Under the pieces are notes generated by a model that made no database searches, was not told the DNA's origin, and saw nothing but the letters and a program-made list of their open reading frames with translations. This document shows positions 33,236 to 40,652 of a stretch of 64,000 bases of DNA, one piece after another. Source of the stretch: Actinoallomurus iriomotensis (lineage in GTDB: Bacteria; Actinomycetota; Actinomycetes; Streptosporangiales; Streptosporangiaceae); the NCBI RefSeq assembly GCF_030269445.1, contig NZ_BSTJ01000001.1:583898-647897 (forward strand). Direction: 5' to 3'. The translations under genes and the position numbers were made by a program. The stretch's first letter is position 1, and every line of letters starts with the position of its first letter.

Positions 33236-34225
33236 ATGGAACTCGACGACGTGCTCACCGCCGTGCGCTCAGGCAGCGAGCCGGCGTTCGCGCGGCTGGT
33301 GGACCGCTATCGGCGGGAGCTGCACCTGCACTGCTACCGCATGGGCGGCTCGTTCGACGAGGCCGAGGAGGTGCTGCAGGAGGCCCTGCTGAAGGTGTGG
33401 CGGGCGAGACAGAGCCTCCCGGCGGCGGGCGGGGTGCGTCCATGGCTGTACCGGGTCGTGACCAACACCTGCATCGACGACGCCCGCCGCCGCGCGCGAC
33501 GGGTGCGGCCCTTGAGTTCGTTCGAGGAGATGCCCTGGCTGCAGCCCTACCCGGACGGGCTCCTGAACCAGGCCCTGCCCGCCGACGCCGAGCCCGAATC
33601 GGTGGTCGTCGCCCGGGAGACGATCAGCCTGGCCTTCTTGGCCGTGATCCAGACACTGCCCGCGAAACAGCGAGCCGTGCTGATCCTCCGGGACGTTCTC
33701 GGCTGGTCCGCAGCGGAGTGCGCGTCCTTGCTGGATGCCTCCGTCCCCGCGGTGAACAGCGCCCTGCAACGGGCACGGACGACAATGCGAGACCACCACG
33801 CGCGTCGCACCACAGCGAGCCTGCCCAGCCCGGCGACCGAGGACGAGCAGGCTCTGCTGAAGCGCTATATCGAGGCACACGAGCAAGGTGACGCCGCCGG
33901 CCTCGCCGCCATCATGGCTGAGGACGTCCGCGTCACGATGCCGCCCGCGCCATTCCGCTACGAGGGCCGAGCGGCCCTGGCCCCGCTGCTCGCGCGGGCG
34001 TTCGGGCCCGACGGCGACGGCGACTGGCTGGCCGTGGCCACCCGCGCGAACCGCCAGCCGGCCGCAGCTTGCTACCTGCGCCGACCCGGCGACTCACAGT
34101 ACCGGGCCTTCAAACTCGACGTCCTGCGCATCGAAAACGGCACGATCGCCGAGACCACCACCTTCGGCAACGGACAGTTCCCCGCCTTCGACCTCCCCAC
34201 CACCCTCGAACCCCGCCGATCCTGA
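33236..34225 (+). CDS. ECF RNA polymerase sigma factor with SnoaL-like C-terminal domain
   Basis: A 329-residue ECF sigma factor. Region 2 reads FARLVDRYRRELHLHCYRMGGSFDEAEEVLQEALLKVWRARQSL, and region 4 LPAKQRAVLILRDVLGWSAAECASLLDASVPAVNSALQRARTTMR. A C-terminal SnoaL/NTF2-like domain follows (LLKRYIEAHEQGDAAGLAAIMAEDVRVTMPPAPFRYEGR). Such fused domains in ECF56/ECF41-like sigmas replace the anti-sigma factor. GAGGAGG five bases before ATG 33236 sets the start; an ATG at 33212 is possible. The divergent dihydrofolate-reductase-like gene is its likely target. Confidence 0.87.
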   Translation: MELDDVLTAVRSGSEPAFARLVDRYRRELHLHCYRMGGSFDEAEEVLQEALLKVWRARQSLPAAGGVRPWLYRVVTNTCIDDARRRARRVRPLSSFEEMPWLQPYPDGLLNQALPADAEPESVVVARETISLAFLAVIQTLPAKQRAVLILRDVLGWSAAECASLLDASVPAVNSALQRARTTMRDHHARRTTASLPSPATEDEQALLKRYIEAHEQGDAAGLAAIMAEDVRVTMPPAPFRYEGRAALAPLLARAFGPDGDGDWLAVATRANRQPAAACYLRRPGDSQYRAFKLDVLRIENGTIAETTTFGNGQFPAFDLPTTLEPRRS

Positions 34226-34244
34226 CCACATCGCTCACGACTTT

Positions 34245-34396
34245 GACGCGAGCGCGCGCGCCCACGGCATCGACCCCGACACCGCGACCTGGCAGTAGAG
34301 CGCGAGCCCGGCAGCCGGGCATGTCCGAATCCGAGGGGTGGCCGTCCTTGCCGCCATCGGCGGGCACCGGCCAGGCTGAACCCGTGGCCTCCCCCG
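34245..34396 (+). repeat. Exact 152-bp direct repeat, copy 2
   Basis: Identical to 32370-32521. Here it begins 20 bases after the ECF stop, carries an orphan copy of the last codons of the MerR gene (GIDPDTATWQ and stop) with no gene in front of it, and provides the GTG start and first four codons of the GlxA-like gene. Confidence 0.97.
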
Positions 34397-35370
34397 ATCG
34401 TCTCGTGCTCCTCGTCGTCTACCCCGGCATCCAGATGCTCGACGCCGTCGGGCCGGCCGAGGTGTTCTCACTCGCGGGGATCGGACTGCGCGGGCGCGGG
34501 TACCGGCTGCTCGTGGCCTCGCCGGACGGCAGGTCCGTACGCTCGGACTCGGGCCTGCGGCTGGAGGTGGACGCCGCGCTGTCCGACGTCGACGAGCCGG
34601 TGGACACCCTCATCGTGGCGGGCGGGTTCGGTTTCGACACCGCGACCACGCCGGAACTCCTCGACACCATCGGCCTGCTGGCGCGCCGGGCCCGCCGGGT
34701 GTGCTCGGTCTGCAGCGGCGCGTTCCTGCTCGCGGCGGCGGGGTTGCTGGCCGGAAGGTCCGCCACCACGCACTGGCTGATGTGCGGCGACCTGGCCCGC
34801 AGGTATCCCGAGACGACCGTCGAACCCGACCGGATCTTCGTCCGGGACGGTGACGTGTACACCTCCGCGGGGGTGACCGCCGGGATCGATCTCGCGCTCG
34901 CGCTGGTCGAGTCCGATCACGGCGCGGAGACGGCCAGGGCCGTGGCCCAAGCACTGGTGGTCTTCCTGCAGCGGCCCGGCGGGCAGTCCCAGTTCTCCGC
35001 GCGGCTGGACCACGGGGTCGCGACCGGCTCGCCGCTCCGCCCGGTGCTCGACGCGATCACCGCCGACCCGGCCGCCGACCACAGCGTGCCGCGGCTGGCC
35101 GAACGCGCGCACATGTCCGAACGCCACCTCGGACGGTTGTTCGGCGAGCAGACCGGTACGACCCCGGCGAGGTTCGTGGAGCGCGTACGCGTCGAGGCCG
35201 CCCGTGACCTGCTCGAACGCTCCACGCTGCCGGTGGAGGGGATCTCGCAGCGCACCGGGTTCGGCAGCGACGAGACCATGCGCCGCGCGTTCCTGCGCGT
35301 GCTCGGCGTGGCGCCCGCCGACTACCGCGACCGCTTCCGGTCGGCCCATCCCCCACAGGAGGTTCTCTGA
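34384..35370 (+). CDS. GlxA-type regulator (DJ-1/PfpI domain plus AraC HTH)
   Basis: A 328-residue protein. The N-terminal DJ-1/PfpI-like domain reads VLLVVYPGIQMLDAVGPAEVFSLA, with the nucleophile-elbow region RRVCSVCSGAFLLAAAGLLAGRSATTHW. The C-terminal AraC domain is DHSVPRLAERAHMSERHLGRLFGEQTGTTPARFVERVRVEAARDLLERS plus the second HTH. GTG 34384 is preferred because relatives begin near here; ATG 34321 lies in the duplicated repeat without a ribosome-binding site. It is coupled to the following DJ-1 gene (TGATG) and probably regulates it. Confidence 0.86.
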   Translation: MASPDRLVLLVVYPGIQMLDAVGPAEVFSLAGIGLRGRGYRLLVASPDGRSVRSDSGLRLEVDAALSDVDEPVDTLIVAGGFGFDTATTPELLDTIGLLARRARRVCSVCSGAFLLAAAGLLAGRSATTHWLMCGDLARRYPETTVEPDRIFVRDGDVYTSAGVTAGIDLALALVESDHGAETARAVAQALVVFLQRPGGQSQFSARLDHGVATGSPLRPVLDAITADPAADHSVPRLAERAHMSERHLGRLFGEQTGTTPARFVERVRVEAARDLLERSTLPVEGISQRTGFGSDETMRRAFLRVLGVAPADYRDRFRSAHPPQEVL

Positions 35371-36083
35371 TGCAGATCGCCATCGTGCTCTATCCCGGGC
35401 TCACCGCCCTGGACGCGATCGGTCCGTACGAGGTGCTCAACCTCATGCCGGACGCGGAGGTACGGTTCGTCGGCGCGGAGCCCGGGCCGGTCGTGGCCGA
35501 CAGCGGCGTGCTGTTCCTCGGCGTCACGCACTCCTACGCCGAGACGCCCGCGCCGGACATCGTGCTGGTGCCCGGATCGTCCGCCGCGACGGCCACCGCG
35601 ATGGCCGACAAGGAGCTGACCGGCTGGCTGCGCCGGGTGCACGAGACGGCCACCTGGACCACCTCGGTCTGCTCGGGAGCGCTGGTCCTCGCCGCGGCCG
35701 GCATCCTGGACGGCGTCCCGGCGACCACGCACTGGCTCGTGCAGCCGATACTGGGCAAGCTGGGCGCCGAACCACGGCCCGACGAGCGGATCGTCCGATC
35801 GGGGAAGGTCGCCACCGCGGCGGGGGTGTCCGCGGGCATCGACCTCGGGCTGTGGCTGGTCGGCGAGATCTGCGGCCCCGAGCGCGCCGAGATCGTCCAG
35901 CTCACCATCGAGTACGACCCGCGGCCGCCGTTCGACGCGGGCCATCCGAGCAAGGCCGGCGAGCAGGTGCGCAAGAAGGCGCGAGCGGACCTGCTCCGCG
36001 CCGGTGCCAACCCTCGGGAGGCGATCGCCGTTCCGCAGGTGCTGTGGCGTCGTGCGATCGGCGCGTTCCGCGCCCACGCGTGA
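35370..36083 (+). CDS. DJ-1/PfpI family protein (isonitrile hydratase-like)
   Basis: A 237-residue single-domain DJ-1/PfpI protein: MQIAIVLYPGLTALDAIGPYEVLNLMP with the conserved aspartate-glutamate acid pair, DIVLVPGSSA, and the nucleophile elbow TTSVCSGALVLAAAGIL with the reactive cysteine. Some members hydrate isonitriles; others act on aldehydes. The ATG overlaps the TGA of the GlxA-like gene, so the two are made together. The C-terminal 30 residues are basic and extend beyond the usual domain. Confidence 0.85.
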   Translation: MQIAIVLYPGLTALDAIGPYEVLNLMPDAEVRFVGAEPGPVVADSGVLFLGVTHSYAETPAPDIVLVPGSSAATATAMADKELTGWLRRVHETATWTTSVCSGALVLAAAGILDGVPATTHWLVQPILGKLGAEPRPDERIVRSGKVATAAGVSAGIDLGLWLVGEICGPERAEIVQLTIEYDPRPPFDAGHPSKAGEQVRKKARADLLRAGANPREAIAVPQVLWRRAIGAFRAHA

Positions 36084-36094
36084 GGGGTCCAGGG

Positions 36095-36688
36095 TCAGGC
36101 TGAGCTCGTGGCGCAGGCCCTGCCGTAGCCGGCCAGGTCACCGCCGAGGGCCGCCGCGGCCAGGAAACGTTCGGTGGTCGCTCGGTGCTCCTCCCGCGTA
36201 GGCCGGAACCGCGGTCGGCGCGCTCGGACATGTCGCCGAGCCCGGTACGCCATCTGCTGGACCGCCCGTTCGGTGCGTCCGACGATGGCCGCGATCTCCG
36301 CGTGCGAGAAGCCGAACACGTCGTGCAGCAAGAACACGGCGCGCTCCGTCGGGGCCAGGGTTTCCAGGACGACCAACAGGCCCTCCGCCACCGCGTCGAC
36401 CGGCCGCGGTCCGATGGGCGAGCCGACCGCCGGCCCATCCGGCCGGTCGTCGTCAGCGGGCGCTTCCCGGCGCGCCCGTATCCTGCGAAGCTCGTCGATC
36501 GCCTGCCGGGTCACGAGCCGGAAAAGATACGCGCCGGGGTCCACGACCGAGCCGTGGTCCACGCGGCTCCAGCGAAGCCATGCCTCCTGAAGAACATCGT
36601 CGGCATCCGCCCGGTTACCGAGCATCCGGTACGCCGCTGCCGAAAGCGCGGCCCGGTGCCTCTCGAACAGCTCGTCCGCCGTGTCCAT
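36095..36688 (-). CDS. ECF41-like sigma factor, truncated C-terminal domain
   Basis: A 197-residue ECF sigma factor. Region 2 reads DELFERHRAALSAAAYRMLGNRADADDVLQEAWLRWSRVD, region 2.4 DPGAYLFRLVTRQAIDELRRIRARRE, and region 4 LAPTERAVFLLHDVFGFSHAEIAAIVGRTERAVQQMAYRARRHV. In ECF41 proteins a full SnoaL-like domain starts at the motif E-H-R-x-x-T-E-R-F-L-A-A-A; here it stops after only about 15 further residues (GDLAGYGRACATSSA). In studied ECF41 sigmas this domain modulates activity, so the product may be deregulated. A SnoaL-type protein is encoded divergently. Confidence 0.82.
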   Translation of the reverse strand: MDTADELFERHRAALSAAAYRMLGNRADADDVLQEAWLRWSRVDHGSVVDPGAYLFRLVTRQAIDELRRIRARREAPADDDRPDGPAVGSPIGPRPVDAVAEGLLVVLETLAPTERAVFLLHDVFGFSHAEIAAIVGRTERAVQQMAYRARRHVRARRPRFRPTREEHRATTERFLAAAALGGDLAGYGRACATSSA

Positions 36689-36736
36689 CGCACCCTCCCG
36701 TACAGACAGACCTCATTAGTAAGACGGTTCGGCGGG

Positions 36737-36762
36737 CGCCGGCGTCACGCGTGACGCCGGCG
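36737..36762. promoter_or_regulatory. 26-bp perfect palindrome between the ECF and SnoaL genes
   Basis: cgccggcgtcacg and its exact complement cgtgacgccggcg are contiguous at 36737-36762, centred in the divergent promoter region. The gtcacgcgtgac core could be a regulator site. A hairpin role is also possible. Confidence 0.5.
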
Positions 36763-36816
36763 GACCCGCATCCGTCGTACCGGGAGAACGCGGACCACCG
36801 ACCCGAAAGGCATGAC

Positions 36817-37218
36817 ATGACATCGACCCCACCCACCCACCAGAACCGGCGGCTCGTCCTGGAGGCCGTCTCCCGGTTCGGCGCAGGCGACATCGCCGGC
36901 TTCACCGAACTGCTGAGCGAGGATTTCGTCTCGCACAACCCGCGCGTGGCGCACGACCCCACGGCACAGTCCGGGCGCCAGGCGTTCGCGGACTACTTGA
37001 GCGGGCCCGGCAGTGCGCACCTTCGGGACGCGACCGTGACGGCCGAGCACCTGCTCGCCGACGGGGACCTGGTCGCCGTGCACACCCACGTGGTCGCTCC
37101 CCAGGGCGACCTCGCCACCGTCGACCTCTTCCGGGTCGACGGTGACACGATCGTCGAGCATTGGGACGTCGTTCAACCCATACCCGACGAGGTGCTCCAC
37201 CCGCACGGAATGTTCTGA
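36817..37218 (+). CDS. SnoaL-like (NTF2 superfamily) protein
   Basis: A 133-residue cone-shaped NTF2-like protein: NRRLVLEAVSRFGAGDIAGFTELLSEDFVSHNPRV, FADYLSGPG, VTAEHLLADGDLVAVHTHVV, LFRVDGDTIVEHWDVVQPIP. The last motif (HWDVxQ) is typical of SnoaL-like ester cyclase/isomerase proteins. GAAAGG is six bases before ATG 36817. The substrate is unknown. Its divergent position beside an ECF41-like sigma lacking this domain is noteworthy. Confidence 0.83.
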   Translation: MTSTPPTHQNRRLVLEAVSRFGAGDIAGFTELLSEDFVSHNPRVAHDPTAQSGRQAFADYLSGPGSAHLRDATVTAEHLLADGDLVAVHTHVVAPQGDLATVDLFRVDGDTIVEHWDVVQPIPDEVLHPHGMF

Positions 37219-37259
37219 CCGCCGCGGCATCACCCTGGAGAACCTACGGAACGGACCGC

Positions 37260-38980
37260 TCAGACCCGGGAGTCGCGCTCCCGCCGCCCGCCTCGCAGGA
37301 GCGAGGCGACGGCGGCGAGCGCGGCGAGGGCGGCCGACACGGCGAAGACGACGACGAGGCCGTGGTGGAACGGCTCCGCGATCAGGTGCGGGAAGAACTC
37401 CCGGCCGGTGAGGGCCTGCCGGTTCGCCGGGGAGAGCGCCGGCAGGGCGCCGGTGGGCGCGAGCAGGCTCTCGATCGGGTTCACGCCGAGGATCGCGGCG
37501 AACAGCGACGACACCGGGGGAAGCGCGCCGATCTGGTGCGCGACCCCGGCGGACACGCCGTACCGCTGAAGGCCGCCGGTCAGCGTGTGCGGCAGGCTGC
37601 CCGCCAGCCCCGCGATCATCAGGGAGAAGAACACCCCGATCGACAGTGACGTGCCGGAGTTCTGGAACGTCGAGCGCATCCCCGACGCCGCGCCCCGCTG
37701 GCGGGCGGGCACGCTGCTCATGATGGCCGAGGAGTTCGGCGAGCTGAACATGCCCGTGCCGATGCCGTTGGCGGCGATGAGCAGGGCGAACGCCCAGTAC
37801 GAGAAGTCGGCGGGCAGCAGCATCAGCCCGACGAAGCTCCCGCCGAACACCACCATCCCGGCGGTGGCGAACCCGCGCGCGCCGAACCGGTCCGACAGCA
37901 GGCCCGAGATCGGCCCGGCCACGAGGAACCCGCCGGTCAGCGGCAGCAGGAAGATGCCGGCCCACAGGGGCGTGTCGCTGTAGTCGTAGCCGTGCAGGGG
38001 CAGCCAGATGCCCTGCAACCAGATGATCAGCACGAACTGCAGGCCGCCCTGCGCGAGACGCGTCGCGAAGCTCGCCGCGTTGCCCGCCGTGAACGCGCGG
38101 ATGCGCAGCAGCCCGATCTGGAACATCGGATGCGCCACCCTGGTCTCCACGACGGCGAACACCGCGAGGAGCAGGACGCCGCCGATCAGCTCGGCGCACA
38201 CCGTGGGGTTCGTCCAGCCCATGGCGTGGTGCCCGTACGGGTGGATGCCCTCGGTGATGCCGACGAGCACCGCGCTCAGCCCGACGGCGAACGTGATGTT
38301 GCCCCACCAGTCGATGCGGCCGGGGTTGCGCTCGCCGTTGTCGCGGAGCCGGCGGTACGCCCACAGGGTGCCGAAGACGCCGACCGGGACGTTGACCCAG
38401 AAGACCGCGCGCCAGTCCCAGATCGCCAGCACTCCCCCGGCCACCAGGCCGACGAACTGCCCGGCCAGGCCCGCGACCTGGTTGATGCCGAGCGCGAAAC
38501 CGCGCTGCCGCGCGGGGAACGCGTCGGTGAGGATCGCGGCGGAGTTGGCGGTGAGCATGGAGCCGCCGATCGCCTGGAGCATCCGCCAGCCGATCAGCCA
38601 CAGCGCCCCGTGCCGCCCCTGGAACGGATCGAACGACAGCAGAAGCGATGCGACGGTGAAGACGAGGAACCCGGCGTTGTAGATCTTCACCCGGCCGTAC
38701 ATGTCGCCGAGCCGCCCGACGGGCACGACGAAGACCGCCTGGATGAGCCGGTAGCCCATGATCATCCAGAGCAGGTAGCCGACGTTCGCGGGCGCGAGCG
38801 GGTTCAGGTGGATGCCGCGGAGATGGCCGGCAACGCGATGAGGACGATCGACCCGTCGAGCACGGCCATGAACACGGCGGCGGTCGTGTTGGCGAGCGCG
38901 ACCCACTTGTACCGATCTGTTGAGTCGCGTTCGCCGAGCTGCTCCCGGTCATCGAGCCGGTCGGCGTCGGTGGCCGCCAT
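37260..38980 (-). pseudogene. DHA2-type MFS multidrug exporter, single-base frameshift near the 5' end
   Basis: An ATG ending at 38980 overlaps the marR stop and opens MAATDADRLDDREQLGERDS, then the first helix KWVALANTTAAVFMAVLDGSIVLIALPAI. The frame then hits a stop (TGA at 38804-38806). Near 38820 the protein resumes one base out of phase as GIHLNPLAPANVGYLLWMIMGYRL and runs about 515 more residues of a 14-helix EmrB/QacA-type exporter. Restoring one missing base in atct-ccgcgg gives LPAIFRGIHLNPL. The gene length is one base short of a multiple of three. As read, it is broken unless this is a sequencing error. Confidence 0.85.
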
Positions 38981-39423
38981 CAGATGTTCTGCGCGAGACG
39001 CTCGATCAGCGGTGCCGCCGCCATGAGGTGCCGCCGTTCGTCGGGGCTGAACTCACTGGCCAGGACCTGGGCGATCTGCCGGATCCGCGCGGTGCGCTTG
39101 TCGCGCAGCAGCGCCCGGCCCGCCTCCGTCACCGACAGGACGATGCGCCGGCCGTCCTCGGGATCGGGCCGCCGGTCGACCAGCCCGCGCGATTCGAGGG
39201 CGCCGAGCGTGGCACCCATCGACTGCGGGCTGATCTGCTCCGCGCGCGCCATCGCACTCGCCGTGGTCGGCCCGGAACGGTCGAGCCGCGAGAGCGCGGC
39301 CGTCTCGGGGAGGGTGAGCTCCTCCTGGACCGGCACCTGCCGCATCCGCCTGCGGAACATGCTCATGCTCACGAGCAGCGCCGCGGCGACGTCCTCCGCA
39401 CCCGGATCATCGGTCATATTCAT
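38980..39423 (-). CDS. MarR-family repressor
   Basis: A 147-residue winged-helix MarR protein: LTLPETAALSRLDRSGPTTASAMARAEQISPQSMGATLGALESRGLVDRRPDPEDGRRIVLSVTEAGRALL. Its TGA overlaps the ATG of the downstream exporter gene (TGATG), the usual marR-efflux arrangement in which ligand binding lifts repression of both. A palindromic operator lies 11 bases upstream. With the exporter frameshifted, regulation may no longer have a functional target in this operon. Confidence 0.9.
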   Translation of the reverse strand: MNMTDDPGAEDVAAALLVSMSMFRRRMRQVPVQEELTLPETAALSRLDRSGPTTASAMARAEQISPQSMGATLGALESRGLVDRRPDPEDGRRIVLSVTEAGRALLRDKRTARIRQIAQVLASEFSPDERRHLMAAAPLIERLAQNI

Positions 39424-39433
39424 AAGGCTAGCC

Positions 39434-39453
39434 TGATAAGACTGACCTTATCA
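39434..39453. promoter_or_regulatory. MarR operator
   Basis: tgataag (39434-39440) and cttatca (39447-39453) form a perfect 7-bp inverted repeat with a six-base spacer directly before the marR start, overlapping the A/T-rich promoter patch. Confidence 0.65.
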
Positions 39454-39608
39454 ACATTGCGCGCGATTCGTCCGGATGCCGCTGGCGGAAGCGGCCGCGA
39501 CACCGGCTTGAGTCTCCTGTGAGGGGAGACGCCAGGCTGCCGGGCATGGACGGCGACACTCTGTACCCGATCGGCGGTCCGGTCCGGCGAACGCGTCCTC
39601 GCGAAGCG

Positions 39609-40523
39609 TCATCGGCCGAGAGCGGCGGCGAGGAAGTCGATGGAGCGGCGGATCTCGGGGATCTCGTCGACCGGGGGCACGTTGAGGTGGCCGTGGGGCA
39701 TTCCACGGGCGAGCATCGTGGTCACCGGGATGCCGCGCTCCTTGAGCTGGCGGGCGAACAGTTCGCCGGACGCGCGCAGCTCGTCGAGCTCGCTCAGCAC
39801 GATGGAGGTCGGGGGCAGGCCGTCGACGACGCCGTTGCCGGGCATGGCGTGAGCCGGGACGTCCGACACGCGGCCCACGTAGCCGCGGGTCAGGGACAGC
39901 ACGGTCTCGGCCGTGAACCGTAGCCGTTCCGGCAGGGCGGTCAGGTCGGCGATGAGGTCGTCGGGCGACGCGGGCACCGGGAAGTGCAGGAACGGGTACA
40001 CGAGCAGGAGCGCCGACGGCATCGCGTCGCCCTCGTCGCGGGCCCGGACGGCGGCTCCCGCGGCCAGGTTCGCGCCGGCGCTGCAACCGCCGAGCGCCAG
40101 GCGCCCGGGGTCGGTGCCGAGTTCGGCGGTGGCGTCCGTGAACCACCGCCACGCGGTGTGGACGTCGTCGAGCGGCACCGGGTAGCGGCTGGTCTCGCTC
40201 GCGAGCCGGTAGTCGACGGAGGCGACGACCACGCCGGGGTCGGCGGCGAGCTCGGCGCCCACCGCGTGCGCCTCCGGCATGTCCAGGTCGCCCCGGGCCC
40301 AGCCGCCGCCGTGCAGCCAGAGGAGTCCGCGGCGAGCGCGCCCGGCACCGAGGGGGCGGTAGAGGCGGATGCGGATCGGGCCGTGCGGACCGTCGATGGC
40401 CCTCTCCTCGATCTTCGCCTCGGGCGTCCGGTACCGGGCCGTCAGGTCTCGGAGGGCCTCGCCGAGAGGCACCTCGTCCGTGACCGAGCCGAGTCTCGCG
40501 GCGATTACGGGGTCGATGGGCAC
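39609..40523 (-). CDS. Hormone-sensitive-lipase family esterase
   Basis: A 304-residue alpha/beta hydrolase of the HSL (type IV) class. The oxyanion motif HGGG is in LLWLHGGGWARGDLDM, the nucleophile elbow is GGCSAGANLAAG (GxSxG), the acid residue is near VLSELDELRASGELFA, and the catalytic histidine is in GMPHGHLNVPP. It hydrolyses short-chain acyl esters of unknown identity. The start is the GTG ending at 40523, after GGGGGAG. It is divergent from the sialidase operon, with which it may share regulation. Confidence 0.87.
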   Translation of the reverse strand: MPIDPVIAARLGSVTDEVPLGEALRDLTARYRTPEAKIEERAIDGPHGPIRIRLYRPLGAGRARRGLLWLHGGGWARGDLDMPEAHAVGAELAADPGVVVASVDYRLASETSRYPVPLDDVHTAWRWFTDATAELGTDPGRLALGGCSAGANLAAGAAVRARDEGDAMPSALLLVYPFLHFPVPASPDDLIADLTALPERLRFTAETVLSLTRGYVGRVSDVPAHAMPGNGVVDGLPPTSIVLSELDELRASGELFARQLKERGIPVTTMLARGMPHGHLNVPPVDEIPEIRRSIDFLAAALGR

Positions 40524-40588
40524 ACGCTCCCCCTACCTGACGGCTCTTGACTGACCGAAAGCCGACTTCTAGTGTCCGACGCTAGCAG

Positions 40589-40615
40589 GATATAGGACGT
40601 GGGACGTCCTATATC
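40589..40615. promoter_or_regulatory. Operator-like palindrome upstream of the sialidases
   Basis: gatataggacgt (40589-40600) and acgtcctatatc (40604-40615) form a perfect 12-bp inverted repeat with a ggg centre, 37 bases before the GTG of the first sialidase. The A/T-rich arms over a likely promoter suggest a repressor site, as for GntR/FadR-type regulators. No such regulator gene is adjacent. Confidence 0.6.
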
Positions 40616-40652
40616 TTGCGCATGGGACCCCCGCCCTGAAAGAGAGGCCCGC

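Noticed and set aside
32370-34396. 152-bp repeats as transposon target-site duplication
   Set aside because: Target duplications are usually 2-15 bp, and no transposase or terminal inverted repeats lie inside.
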